Source: Candidatus Ruthturnera sp. (GTDB lineage Bacteria > Pseudomonadota > Gammaproteobacteria > PS1 > Pseudothioglobaceae). Taken from it: 45,469 nucleotides of DNA. The stretch is taken from assembly GCA_030599095.1 (NCBI GenBank), contig JAUVOQ010000007.1, positions 1 to 45,469 on the forward strand, read 5' to 3'. The position numbers were made by a program, and so were the translations under genes. Below, in pieces: positions 1 through 8,529 of this stretch (the stretch's first letter is position 1; each line of letters begins with the position of its first letter). Below the pieces are notes generated by a model, which ran no database searches, was not told where the DNA came from, and saw nothing but the letters and a program-made list of their open reading frames with translations.

Positions 1-1
1 A

Positions 2-2587
2 GAAGGCCTGTATTATGTGGTTGATGATACTGTCACCACCCTTGCTGATGGGTCTCAAATCGTTCATTCTTATGGTGACGCACAAGCATTATCAGCCATT
101 GCTGAAGGTCAATCTGGTTTATTTGAAACAAGTTTTAATGATGTGTTTTTGGCAGGGGAAATCAGTGCATTAACTTTAGCGCCCCTGCTTGCTCTTGGTG
201 GGGGCGGAGGAGGCGGTAGCAGTAGTGGTGCTGGTTTTGATTATAGTTATGGTTCTGGTAGTGGTGGCGGTAATCCTAATAACCCTAGTACTACCTCTAC
301 AAACACAGCTGCTATACTACTTTTTTTACCTGGGTATAACTATATAGAAGGTGCTTTCAGCAATAGCAACGTTCTAAATGGTACTGGTGGTAGTGACTAT
401 ATATTAGGTAGAGCAGCTATTAATGATGAGATATATGGTCATGCAGGAGATGACAATATAAATAGTGATAGTGGTCATGACATTCTGGATGGTGGTGATG
501 GAGATGATACATTAAAAGGTGATAGTGGTAATGACATTCTATACGGCGGTAGGGGTGATGACAATATAGAAGGCAATGATGGTAGTAACATTCTATACGG
601 CGGTGATGGTAATGACATTCTATCCATACAAGGTTTTAATCAATGGCTATACGGCGGTGATGGTGATGACGTTATATACAGCGATATTGGTAATGACCTT
701 ATAAAAGGCGGAGAGGGTCATGACTGGATAGATGGCGGTGGGGGCATAGATTATATACACGGCGGTGGCGGTGATGACGTTATATACAGCGATCTTGCTA
801 AGTTAGGTTATCCATTTCCTTCTCCTATTACAAACTCGTTCTCCCATATAGATGGCGGTGCTGGTAATGACATCATATACGGCGGTGCTGGTCAAGACAC
901 CATATACGGCGGTGCTGGTCATGACATTATATACAGCGGTGATCATCTCAGTGTATACGGCGACATCATATACGGCGGTGATGGTAATGACATCATATAC
1001 GGCGGCGGTGCTGGTGATGAGATATACTGCGGTGATGGTGATGACTGGATAAATTCTGGTCTAGGTAATGACACAATACACCTTGGTGGTGGCAAAAATA
1101 CTCTTAAGTATGATAATAATAGTTATTCTACTAGTAATATTCATGATTTTCAAGTAGGGACTGGCGTTGATGCCGATGTGCTAGATTTAGCAGATTTGTT
1201 GAGTTATGACCCCAATAACCTAAGTCATGATATTGCAAACTTTTTTTCTTTCTATGATAATAGTATATCTACCATAATTAGTATTGATGTGAGTGGTCTT
1301 AATTTTGCTAATTCTAATAACCCAGTAGTATCTATCTACCTACACGGAGTAGGGACTGACTTAAATACCATGATTACTGATGGCAACATCGTGCTTCACT
1401 CCCCTACGCAAGGCACTAGCGGTGATGACCTGCTAAAAGGCGGTGATGGTGATGATACTCTAACTGGCAATGCTGGCAAAGATAGGTTTATTTATGATGA
1501 TATTGGTGCTGGCGATGATACCATTACTGATTTTCAAACAGGGACTGGTGCTGATGCTGATGTACTAGATTTGGCGGTTTTATTGACTTATAGCCCAAAT
1601 AACTCAAGGCATGATATTAACAACTTTATTACACTCGTTGATAGTGGACTAAATGCTACGGATATAAAGACCACTCTTTATATTGATGCAGATGGTGGGG
1701 GTGGGGGTAAGAATAACAACAACGCTGGCACAGATGTAAGTATTGAACTACTAAACGTAACAGGGGTTAGTCTACAAGACATGATTCGTGATGGCAACAT
1801 CGTGTTGAATTTCCCTACAACACAAGGTAGCAGCGTTAGTAGCGGTGGTATCAATGGCAGTAGTGACGGTGTCTTTATGCACCCCGTGCTTGGTGTGCGG
1901 GGTACTGAGTATGGTGATATTATATACGGCGGTAACAGTGGGGATATTATAAGAGGCAAATATGGTCATGACGAGATATACGGCTATGGTGGTGATGACT
2001 CTATACAAGGCAATGAGGGTGCTGACACTATATACGGTGGTGTTGGTAATGACATTATAAGTGGCGTAGATGGTCATGACGAAATATATGGCAATGAGGG
2101 TGCTGACACTATATACGGCAATTTCGGGAATGACATTCTAGACGGCGGTAGGGGTGATGACGAGATATACGGCGGTGATGGTGATGACTGGCTAAAAGGC
2201 GGTGATGGTGATGACATCATATACGGCGGTGATGGTGATGACACTCTAGACGGCGGTGCTGGCAAAGATACTTTTAAGTATTTGAAGTATAATTATGGTG
2301 ATGATGTCATTCTTGATTTTCAAGTAGGTGATACTGATAGTACTCATACTGGTACTTATAATGCTGAAGCTGATGTGATAGATTTGAGCGATTTGTTGAG
2401 TTATGACTCACAAGCGGGTGATGTTATTACAGACTTTATTGACTTTGATGATAATGCTTACTATACGACTCTTTATATTGATGCAGATGGTAATGGCAGT
2501 GGCTTTACAGATGTAAGCATCGAGTTCGGCGTAACAGGGATTGACCTCAATAGCATGATTAATGATGGCAACATCGTGCTTGAGTAA
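2..2587 (+). CDS. RTX (hemolysin-type Ca-binding repeat) protein with three T1SS C-terminal modules, 5' partial
   Basis: The reading frame is open from the left window edge (codon at base 2), so the N-terminus is missing; a GTG at 17 is not a convincing start. At least 861 residues remain. Numbering from 17: a junction with a run of seven Gly after LTLAPLLAL (about 55-72); a block of RTX nonapeptides of the GGxGxDxIx type (about 120-365); then three modules with a shared pattern, DFQ.G..ADVLDLADLLSY early and MI.DGNIVL at the end (about 361-461, 486-597 and 748-856), with a second RTX block between modules two and three (about 630-745). The last module ends the protein, as expected for an uncleaved type I secretion signal of the VCA0849 class. 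The family binds calcium outside the cell and folds after export. Function here could be adhesion, toxin or S-layer-like; the sequence does not decide. No T1SS transporter lies in the window. Confidence 0.9.
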   Translation, partial: EGLYYVVDDTVTTLADGSQIVHSYGDAQALSAIAEGQSGLFETSFNDVFLAGEISALTLAPLLALGGGGGGGSSSGAGFDYSYGSGSGGGNPNNPSTTSTNTAAILLFLPGYNYIEGAFSNSNVLNGTGGSDYILGRAAINDEIYGHAGDDNINSDSGHDILDGGDGDDTLKGDSGNDILYGGRGDDNIEGNDGSNILYGGDGNDILSIQGFNQWLYGGDGDDVIYSDIGNDLIKGGEGHDWIDGGGGIDYIHGGGGDDVIYSDLAKLGYPFPSPITNSFSHIDGGAGNDIIYGGAGQDTIYGGAGHDIIYSGDHLSVYGDIIYGGDGNDIIYGGGAGDEIYCGDGDDWINSGLGNDTIHLGGGKNTLKYDNNSYSTSNIHDFQVGTGVDADVLDLADLLSYDPNNLSHDIANFFSFYDNSISTIISIDVSGLNFANSNNPVVSIYLHGVGTDLNTMITDGNIVLHSPTQGTSGDDLLKGGDGDDTLTGNAGKDRFIYDDIGAGDDTITDFQTGTGADADVLDLAVLLTYSPNNSRHDINNFITLVDSGLNATDIKTTLYIDADGGGGGKNNNNAGTDVSIELLNVTGVSLQDMIRDGNIVLNFPTTQGSSVSSGGINGSSDGVFMHPVLGVRGTEYGDIIYGGNSGDIIRGKYGHDEIYGYGGDDSIQGNEGADTIYGGVGNDIISGVDGHDEIYGNEGADTIYGNFGNDILDGGRGDDEIYGGDGDDWLKGGDGDDIIYGGDGDDTLDGGAGKDTFKYLKYNYGDDVILDFQVGDTDSTHTGTYNAEADVIDLSDLLSYDSQAGDVITDFIDFDDNAYYTTLYIDADGNGSGFTDVSIEFGVTGIDLNSMINDGNIVLE
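445..1060 (+). repeat. Tandem 27-bp coding repeats (RTX block 1)
   Basis: Units of about 27 bp built round tacggcggtgatggtaatga recur many times, each encoding one RTX nonapeptide. Some units are nearly identical at DNA level, so the block is prone to expansion or contraction by slippage. A divergent insert (about 797-850) interrupts it. Confidence 0.85.
1908..2262 (+). repeat. Tandem 27-bp coding repeats (RTX block 2)
   Basis: This is a second run of the same RTX-coding units, lying between the second and third T1SS modules. Units such as GGDGDDxI and GNEGADTIYG recur. It is similar enough in DNA to block 1 to allow recombination between them. Confidence 0.8.
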
Positions 2588-2660
2588 ACTTAGGTTGGGT
2601 TTTTTAATTTTTATTTTTGAATTGGGCTACATGGCATCTAAAAAAAGACGATAATGGTAC

Positions 2661-2838
2661 TTATCTGTTGTGTCTATGGTTGATATACCCCTGAACCGAT
2701 AAATAAATACATCAGGAAATGCGATAGTTTACTATTGAGCAAGCCCATCTTGAAATGGGAAGCCTGCGGTAATCTTCAAACTTCCGCCTTAAACCTTATG
2801 GTTCAGGTTTTTTCAACATGGCGCAATGGATCTTTTTT
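2661..2838 (+). ncRNA. ssrS: 6S RNA
   Basis: This is very likely the 6S RNA, which binds sigma-70 RNA polymerase and mimics an open promoter. A terminal stem joins 2664-2675 to 2820-2831 as 12 uninterrupted pairs, four of them G-U, and continues after a bulge with 2677-2684 against 2813-2819. The left central-bubble strand carries CCCCTGAACCGATAAATA (from 2689), close to the gammaproteobacterial signature CCCCTGAGCCGAT. CCTGAACC (2691-2698) is exactly complementary to GGTTCAGG (2800-2807). A run of six T follows the terminal stem (2833-2838). A -10-like GATAAT lies at 2651-2656, about 7-8 bases before the stem. fthC (ygfA) follows directly, the conserved ssrS-ygfA arrangement. The exact ends are inferred from the stem. 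Confidence 0.85.
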
Positions 2839-2848
2839 AAAAGTTATC

Positions 2849-3412
2849 ATGCTTGTTATGCAGGTATCAAGACTCATACTCAGACAAACAAGACATGCTA
2901 TTAATCACAGCAATCGAGAGAAATCCGCCAAACGCTTATTATCCAAAACACAAAAATTAACCGCTTTTAAACGTGGGCAAAAAATTGCCATTTACCTATC
3001 GAACGATGGTGAAATTGATACTAAATATATTTATAACTTCTTAAAAAAACAAGGTTTTTGTATCTATTTACCAATATTGGTTGATAAAAGCCTTAAATTT
3101 GCAGAAATTAATAAGCATTTCAGGAAAAATAGATTTGGCATTAAAGAGCCTATTTCCACTCAAATTTTAAGCGCCAAACAAATGAATATTATTTTCATGC
3201 CACTGGTAGGCTTTGATAAAAATAAAAACCGAATTGGTATGGGTGGTGGATTTTATGACCGTACACTGACCTTTAAAAAGCGTCAACAAAATTATAAAAA
3301 TCCAAAACTTTACGGCTTGGCGTTTGATTGCCAAAAAGTAGACACACTCAACGCCAAGCCTTGGGATGTGCCACTTAATGCAATCATCACGCCAACTACA
3401 ATTTACCGCTAA
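2849..3412 (+). CDS. fthC: 5-formyltetrahydrofolate cyclo-ligase
   Basis: This enzyme converts 5-formyl-THF to 5,10-methenyl-THF with ATP, in folate one-carbon metabolism in the cytoplasm. The family signature is clear in the C-terminal half: PLVGFDKNKNRIGMGGGFYD, followed by the conserved region around GLAFDCQ and DVPLNAIITP. The frame is open from 2735 (TTG), but that part overlaps the 6S RNA and does not look like the family. The in-frame ATG codons at 2849 and 2858 give a protein of about 185-188 residues, the normal length; neither has a strong Shine-Dalgarno. The position just after the 6S RNA gene matches the conserved ssrS-ygfA pair, which suggests read-through expression. Confidence 0.85.
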   Translation: MLVMQVSRLILRQTRHAINHSNREKSAKRLLSKTQKLTAFKRGQKIAIYLSNDGEIDTKYIYNFLKKQGFCIYLPILVDKSLKFAEINKHFRKNRFGIKEPISTQILSAKQMNIIFMPLVGFDKNKNRIGMGGGFYDRTLTFKKRQQNYKNPKLYGLAFDCQKVDTLNAKPWDVPLNAIITPTTIYR

Positions 3413-3478
3413 CGTGCTTTTAGAAAAAGATTTAAGCATTAAAATCTCATTAATAGAATTTATGCCAAAACCACACAA
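3410..3478 (-). pseudogene. Decayed C-terminal fragment of a UbiH-family monooxygenase
   Basis: Read on the minus strand, this stretch gives GFGINSINEILMLKSFSK, which lines up with the end of the neighbouring UbiH-like protein, GFGMNLINQSPALKSFFQ. DNA similarity is also visible between 3417-3480 and the 3' end of that gene at about 3620-3690. Nothing homologous to the rest of the gene lies between them, and the fragment runs into the end of fthC. It is either the stump of a lost second family member (many relatives keep two, such as ubiH and ubiI, side by side) or a partial duplication. Bases 3479-3603 otherwise hold nothing I can identify. Confidence 0.5.
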
Positions 3479-3603
3479 TCAATTAAAGGGGAGTGTCATC
3501 CCTTCACCTAAAGAAATATAACAACAAATATACAGCAATGAGACCACTGCATTAACCACCACATCTGCCTTATGAAAAAACAAGAATTTCGCTTTGGATT
3601 TAG

Positions 3604-4773
3604 TTAAACATCACCCAATGCATGTTTTTGAAAAAATGATTTAAGTGCTGGGCTTTGGTTAATCAAATTCATGCCAAAGCCACGTAGCCATCTAAGTGGT
3701 TCGTTATTTTCTTTATAAATCCAGTTGAGTCCAGTCATGGTTTTTGCCATGAGTTCGTTATTCAACCTTCTGGCTCTGGCATATTTTCGTAATACTAAAT
3801 AATCTCCTAAAGGTTGATTATTAGTTTGTAATTGTTGTGATAATTCACCAACATCTGAAAAACCTAAATTAACACCTTGGCCTGCAAGAGGGTGAATATT
3901 GTGTGCGGCATCGCCGATTAATGCTAAATTATGTTTTACATAATCTTGTGCACTACGTTCAATGAGTGGAAAAGCTTGAATGTTACTGATAACTTTAAAC
4001 CGACCAAATTTATACTCAACGCCTTGGGAGAGCCTATCAGCAAACTGCTTGCTTGAGAGCTGCATAAGCTCATCAGCCAAATGATTTTCTGCTGACCAAA
4101 CAATAGAGGCTTGGTATTCACTTAAAGGTAGTAAGGCAATAATACTATCTGACAAAAAGCGTTGCCAAGTTGTATTTTGGAAACTTTGTGGTGATTCAAT
4201 ATTACAAACAATGGCTTTTTGCTGATAATTATTTTCATTAAATTCAATGCCTGCTAATTCTCTAACGTTCGATCTAGCACCATCTGCACCAATCAATAAA
4301 TTGCATGTTATTTTCTGATTGCTATCTAAATCAAGCTGATAGCCATGATCAATTTTATGAATAGCAGTTAGTTTTGTACGAACAAATTCAACATGGGTTT
4401 TTTCTAGCACCATATACATTGCAGATTGTATGGCATCATTTTCAATAATATGACCCAACTGGTTAATCCCCTCATCTTCTTTATGAAAATCTAGGCTACC
4501 ATGAGAGTTTTGATCCCAAACATGGGTATCAGTAAACGGACATTTACGCTCAATTAACGCCCACACGCCAATACTTTTTAACAACGCCTCTGATTTAGGG
4601 GTAATTGCACTAACGCGCGCGCGACACTTATCTTGCAATTTTGGACTGGGATGATTAGGCTCAATAATAGCAATCTTTAGCCCTTTATTACTCATAGATA
4701 AAGCAAAAGCTTGACCGACCATGCCACCACCGACAATGGCAATATCATATTGCAAATTGTTTTCAAAGTTCAT
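3604..4773 (-). CDS. ubiH: UbiH/UbiI/Coq6-family FAD-dependent ubiquinone hydroxylase
   Basis: This is an FAD-dependent aromatic hydroxylase acting on a polyprenyl-phenol intermediate of ubiquinone synthesis at the inner membrane. The three family motifs are present: the N-terminal dinucleotide fold IAIVGGGMVGQAFALSM (about residues 10-27), the DG motif LLIGADGARSNVRELAGI (about 160-177), and the GD motif LALIGDAAHNIHPLAGQG (about 283-300). At 389 residues it matches UbiH. UbiH, UbiI and UbiF share these motifs, so the exact ring position hydroxylated cannot be read from sequence. Its start overlaps the pmbA stop by 4 nt (ATGA), so it is probably translationally coupled and last in the hisA-to-ubiH operon. 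Confidence 0.85.
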   Translation of the reverse strand: MNFENNLQYDIAIVGGGMVGQAFALSMSNKGLKIAIIEPNHPSPKLQDKCRARVSAITPKSEALLKSIGVWALIERKCPFTDTHVWDQNSHGSLDFHKEDEGINQLGHIIENDAIQSAMYMVLEKTHVEFVRTKLTAIHKIDHGYQLDLDSNQKITCNLLIGADGARSNVRELAGIEFNENNYQQKAIVCNIESPQSFQNTTWQRFLSDSIIALLPLSEYQASIVWSAENHLADELMQLSSKQFADRLSQGVEYKFGRFKVISNIQAFPLIERSAQDYVKHNLALIGDAAHNIHPLAGQGVNLGFSDVGELSQQLQTNNQPLGDYLVLRKYARARRLNNELMAKTMTGLNWIYKENNEPLRWLRGFGMNLINQSPALKSFFQKHALGDV

Positions 4774-6092
4774 GACACCTCTCCTGCGATGGTCATTTGG
4801 TTCACTAAAACAGAGCCAACTTTAAGATTACTCCGGTGGTCAATATCTGAGCCAATACCTTCAATACCTAATAGCATTTCTTTAAGATTGCCAGCAATTG
4901 TAATGCTTGACACTGGGTATTGAATTTTACCATTATCCACCCAAAAGCCCAAAGCGCCACGAGAATAATCACCCGTTATGTCATTCACACCTTGCCCCAT
5001 CAACTCAGTTACCACTAGACCTTGGTGCATGTCTTTGATCATCTCATCAAGACCGCCTTTAAACCCATGCTCAATCATCACATTATTCACCCCACCTGCA
5101 TTTGCTGTGGTTTTAAGACCCAACTGATTGGCTGAATATTGCCCCATAATATAGCTTTGCACTTGGCCATCTTTGACAAAATATTGTCGCCTTTTTAACA
5201 CGCCATCTTGGTCAAAGGCTTTCGCACCAATGGTTTTTTTAACCAATGGATTTTCTAATAAACTAATGCCACTAGGCATTACCTTTTGCTCAATACTGTC
5301 CAATAAAAATGTTGATTTTTTATATTGGCGAGCGCCACTTAACGCACCCATTAATTGTGAAAATAATCCACCAGACAAACGTGGCGTAAAAATAACTGGG
5401 CATTTTTGCGATGTGAGTGACCTTGCACCCAGCTTGTTAATAGCCAACTTTGCTACTTTTTGACCCACCACTTCTGGCAATTCTAAATCATTATTATCCA
5501 ATGCCACTGTGTATTCATAGGCCGTTTGCATGTCCTTGTCTTGCTTGGCAATAATGGCACAATGTAGTGAATGCCTAGCACTTTGTTGTGCTGCCATCAT
5601 GCCATGTGAGTTGACATATAAGCCCTTGCCTTGAAAACTTGACAATTCAGCACCATCTGAGTTATCAATATGCTTTTGCTCTAATGCTGCCGTTTCACAA
5701 CGCGTGGCCAGCTCAATACTATCACTTGGTTCTAAATCCCACGGATAATACAAATCTAAATCAGGTGGATTAAATGCCATTAATGCTTTTGGTGCCAAGC
5801 CATTAAATTCATCATTTTGTGTGTATTTAGCAATTAGACAAGCAGATTCAATGGTCTTTCCAATCCCTTGTTTGCTCAAATCAACACTGGATGCATGCCC
5901 TTTTTTATTACCCATATAAACATTAATATCAAAACTTTTATCCAAGTGATATTCTAAGGTTTCAACTTTACCTAATCTGATAGTAGTAGAAACGCCAGAG
6001 CTTGAACTTAACGACATTTCATAATCAGTCATCTCGTGCTTTTTTAATAAATCAATGGCAAGTTGTGCGGTGTTTTCTAATGAGGATGACAT
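4770..6092 (-). CDS. pmbA: TldE/PmbA metalloprotease subunit
   Basis: PmbA (TldE) is the partner of TldD in a zinc protease that trims peptides such as microcin B17 precursors and unfolded segments. The 440-residue length matches the family (about 450). The C-terminal half shows its conserved stretches: VIFTPRLSGGLFSQLMGALSG, the region round GKTIGAKAFDQDGV, and GVNDITGDYSRGALGFWVDNG. It lacks the HExxxH that TldD carries, as expected for the E subunit. tldD is not in this window. The start lies 7 bases after the stop of a 38-codon ORF, and the 3' end overlaps ubiH by 4 bases. Confidence 0.93.
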   Translation of the reverse strand: MSSSLENTAQLAIDLLKKHEMTDYEMSLSSSSGVSTTIRLGKVETLEYHLDKSFDINVYMGNKKGHASSVDLSKQGIGKTIESACLIAKYTQNDEFNGLAPKALMAFNPPDLDLYYPWDLEPSDSIELATRCETAALEQKHIDNSDGAELSSFQGKGLYVNSHGMMAAQQSARHSLHCAIIAKQDKDMQTAYEYTVALDNNDLELPEVVGQKVAKLAINKLGARSLTSQKCPVIFTPRLSGGLFSQLMGALSGARQYKKSTFLLDSIEQKVMPSGISLLENPLVKKTIGAKAFDQDGVLKRRQYFVKDGQVQSYIMGQYSANQLGLKTTANAGGVNNVMIEHGFKGGLDEMIKDMHQGLVVTELMGQGVNDITGDYSRGALGFWVDNGKIQYPVSSITIAGNLKEMLLGIEGIGSDIDHRSNLKVGSVLVNQMTIAGEVS

Positions 6093-6099
6093 GGTGAAA

Positions 6100-6216
6100 T
6101 TATGCTAAATAATCAAAATCTGTGGGTTTGGGAAAATGCGTAGAGTCGTCGTGCGAATGGTTCGTGTGCACGCCACCACCTAATAACCCTAAAAACACAC
6201 TAATAAAAATATCCAT
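6100..6216 (-). CDS. Small 38-residue ORF with one membrane segment, between corC and pmbA
   Basis: I do not recognise this gene. Its ATG overlaps the corC stop (TGATG) and its TAA lies 7 bases before the pmbA start, so it fills the gap between them almost exactly. It reads MDIFISVFLGLLGGGVH at the N-terminus, a plausible short membrane helix with a glycine-rich end, followed by a polar tail with several His and Asp (NHSHDD) and ending FDYLA. The tight coupling on both sides argues for translation. It may be a small inner-membrane protein; no function can be assigned. Conservation in relatives would decide whether it is real. Confidence 0.55.
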   Translation of the reverse strand: MDIFISVFLGLLGGGVHTNHSHDDSTHFPKPTDFDYLA

Positions 6217-7067
6217 CAAGCGTTACCACCCAACGAGCGCTCTATTTCAAGTAAATGAATGCGTCTAGAATCGGTTTTTAAAATTTTAAAATCAAAACCT
6301 TGCAGCGATATTTTATCCATTTGCTCAGGCAAGTAAGTAAAACCTTTAATCACCAAGCCAGCCACTGTGTCAATATTTTCAACTTGTAATTTCACCCCAA
6401 AGAACTCATCAAATTCTTCAATAGGGGTGTTGGCTTTAAGTAGGAATCTGCCCTCACCAAAATCAATAATGTTGTCTTCTTCAAAATCATGCTCGTCTTC
6501 AATCTCACCTACGATTTGCTCTAACACATCTTCAAGTGTTACCAAACCCGCAATTTCGCCATATTCATCCATCACAATTGCCATGTGTGATTTTTTCTGT
6601 TGAAAATCTCTTAACAACGAACCAAGGGTTTTACTTTCTGGCACCAAAATAGAATCTCGTAAATATTCTTTATAATTAAACTCAGACTTTTGGTCGCCTG
6701 CCAAAAACTCAAGTAAATCCTTAGCCAAAATCACGCCTTGGATTTTACTCTTATTGCTATTAATAATTGGAAATCTAGAGTGTGAAGATTTAATCATAAT
6801 ATCAAGCAATTCTTTAGTGGTTGCTTGGTGCTCAATCATCACCATTTTTGATTTTGGCACCATCACATCACGTGCTTCTAGCTTTTCAAGCTGCATTGTG
6901 CTTTCAATAATTGAGCGAGAATGGGAGTCAATAATGTGGTTTTCTTCCGCCTCTTTGAGCACTTGTAAAAGCTCATAATTTGAGCGTAATAGCGTATGTA
7001 AGCAGCGTTTTTTAAACCTTTGTAAGAAAGATAATTTTGATGGAGATTGTTCTTCGTTCATTAACAT
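6216..7067 (-). CDS. corC: CorC/HlyC-family CBS-domain protein
   Basis: This is a cytoplasmic protein of the CorC family, linked to Mg/Co efflux and, in some bacteria, found near ybeY and lnt. It has two CBS motifs: the first near MVPKSKMVMIE (residues about 66-125), the second ending DEYGEIAGLVTLEDVLEQIV (about 130-190). The CorC_HlyC transporter-associated domain follows (about 205-280). At 283 residues it is close to E. coli CorC (292). No membrane domain is present, unlike the related protein at 13568-14815. The start could also be the ATG two codons later (7061). It is in the same operon as rnfH upstream (22-base gap) and the small ORF downstream. Confidence 0.88.
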   Translation of the reverse strand: MLMNEEQSPSKLSFLQRFKKRCLHTLLRSNYELLQVLKEAEENHIIDSHSRSIIESTMQLEKLEARDVMVPKSKMVMIEHQATTKELLDIMIKSSHSRFPIINSNKSKIQGVILAKDLLEFLAGDQKSEFNYKEYLRDSILVPESKTLGSLLRDFQQKKSHMAIVMDEYGEIAGLVTLEDVLEQIVGEIEDEHDFEEDNIIDFGEGRFLLKANTPIEEFDEFFGVKLQVENIDTVAGLVIKGFTYLPEQMDKISLQGFDFKILKTDSRRIHLLEIERSLGGNA

Positions 7068-7089
7068 TTGCGTGAATTAAAGCACTATT

Positions 7090-7395
7090 TTAACAAAGTT
7101 CAAGTTTTTTACCACTGCGCATCTTTTTGCCTTGTGCAACTCGTTCTTTGCGCACTGCTTTAGGGTCAGCAATAAGCGGGCGGTAAATCTCAATTCGGTC
7201 TTTGTCTCTAAGGATGGTATCAAGTTTGGCAATTTTGCCAAAAATACCAATTTTGTCTTTGCTAAGGTTAATCTGCGGATAAATATCCAATATGCCAGAT
7301 GCCTTAATCGCTTGCTTTAAAGTCGCTCCCTCGTTCACTTCTAGCTCAAGTAAAGTTTGTGTATTTCTCAAAGCGTACGCAACCTCAATTTGCAT
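7090..7395 (-). CDS. rnfH: RnfH-family ubiquitin-like protein
   Basis: This is a small beta-grasp protein (UPF0125, also called RatB) that is usually encoded beside ratA. Its biochemical role is not settled. The protein from this start reads [20 protein letters not shown], the typical family N-terminus, and continues with [19 protein letters not shown], the family C-terminal signature. The frame is open back to 7485, but that extra part lies inside hisA and has no family similarity, so the ATG at 7395 is chosen. It overlaps the hisA stop by 11 bases. ratA and smpB are not adjacent here. Confidence 0.85.
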   Translation of the reverse strand: MQIEVAYALRNTQTLLELEVNEGATLKQAIKASGILDIYPQINLSKDKIGIFGKIAKLDTILRDKDRIEIYRPLIADPKAVRKERVAQGKKMRSGKKLELC

Positions 7396-8116
7396 CGCAA
7401 AGCTGTTGTGCTTGTTTAAAATCAAGTGTGCCTTCATAAATTGCCCGCCCAGTAATTGCCCCCATAATGCCAAAATGTGCCTCAACTAACAACCCAGAAA
7501 TATCTTCCATATTAGTAATGCCACCTGATGCGATAATGGGGATTGAGGTTTGCTTGGCAAGATGAACTGTGGCTTCAACATTTACGCCCTGCATCATCCC
7601 GTCACGTGCAATATCGGTATAAACAATGGCACTCACCCCATCTTGTTCAAATTTTTTCGATAAATCCACCACATTCAAATCCGTTTGCTGCACCCAACCC
7701 TTTGTCGCCACCAAGCCATCATTCGCATCCAAACCCACAATCACCTTATCGGGGAATTGACGACATAACTCAGATATAAACTCAGGATTTGTTACCGCCA
7801 TTGTACCAATAATTAGATAACTAATGCCCGCTTCAATATAAGTATTCGCAATCTGCATACTACGAATACCACCTCCAATTTGCACTGGCAAATCTGGAAA
7901 TGCTTGTGTAATCTCAGTCACGCTTTTTGCATTAATTGGCTTACCTTCAGATGCGCCATTAAGATCCACTAAGTGTAATCTACGCGCACCTTGCTCTACC
8001 CACTGCGCCGCCATTTCAATGGGACTGTCAGAAAATACCGTGACATCCTCCATCAAGCCCTGCCTTAAACGAACACACTGGCCATCTTTTAAATCTATTG
8101 CGGGAATAATAATCAT
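7385..8116 (-). CDS. hisA: Phosphoribosylformimino-5-aminoimidazole carboxamide ribotide isomerase
   Basis: HisA catalyses the Amadori rearrangement ProFAR to PRFAR, the fourth step of histidine synthesis. The (beta/alpha)8 barrel of 243 residues has the usual marks: [16 protein letters not shown] at the start with the catalytic Asp, [17 protein letters not shown], the second catalytic Asp in [12 protein letters not shown], and IIASGGI. No other his gene flanks it in this window. It is the first gene of the minus-strand operon running through rnfH and corC to ubiH, and the 640 bases upstream must hold its promoter. Confidence 0.96.
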   Translation of the reverse strand: MIIIPAIDLKDGQCVRLRQGLMEDVTVFSDSPIEMAAQWVEQGARRLHLVDLNGASEGKPINAKSVTEITQAFPDLPVQIGGGIRSMQIANTYIEAGISYLIIGTMAVTNPEFISELCRQFPDKVIVGLDANDGLVATKGWVQQTDLNVVDLSKKFEQDGVSAIVYTDIARDGMMQGVNVEATVHLAKQTSIPIIASGGITNMEDISGLLVEAHFGIMGAITGRAIYEGTLDFKQAQQLCDAN

Positions 8117-8259
8117 ACCTTTCTCTTAATTATTGTATCAATAATACCTAATTGCCCCAACCAACTATTGCTGATTAACACGCTTGGTGTTGCCTAAATG
8201 AGTAGCGGCTCTAGCCACTTATAAAATCCCAACAATTTAAGACAATCATCTAAAATTTC

Positions 8260-8367
8260 TTATTTCAAACAAGTTAAACTAAACAACACAAATAACATGC
8301 CAATCATGCCTATTTATTCACCAATAATAGCAAAAACCCATAAAATGATTTCCCAGTTCAACGCCAT
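8260..8367 (-). pseudogene. Remnant of a small membrane protein with an in-frame stop
   Basis: From an ATG at 8367 the minus strand reads MALNWEIILWVFAIIGE, then TAA, then continues in the same frame as IGMIGMLFVLFSLTCLK and stops. Both halves are hydrophobic and fit one small membrane protein broken by a nonsense mutation. The family cannot be named safely. It could also be a chance AT-rich frame. Confidence 0.3.
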
Positions 8368-8529
8368 AACGCAATTTTACATCAGTTAGTATCCTGTAGT
8401 TAGGGTGGTGATACACCATAAGATTGTGGGACTAAACATCTGATTATTATATCTTGCTCAAATTAGATATAAATTGTTTCTTTTTGTAACTGATTTATAG
8501 CATTATGATAAAATGGGTAAAAAGATAAA

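Noticed and set aside
852-1052. 66-codon plus-strand ORF rich in repeated VMTSYTAV-like units
   Set aside because: It is the +1 frame of the RTX 27-bp repeats; the repeat keeps that frame open by itself.
445-1060. Regular short DNA repeats that could suggest a CRISPR array
   Set aside because: The period is 27 bp with no unique spacers, and every unit codes an RTX nonapeptide in one open frame.
1678-2265. Several minus-strand ORFs inside the RTX gene
   Set aside because: They are antisense shadows of low-complexity repeats with no family features.
2735-2848. N-terminal extension of FthC from a TTG at 2735
   Set aside because: It lies over the 6S RNA and does not look like the family N-terminus.
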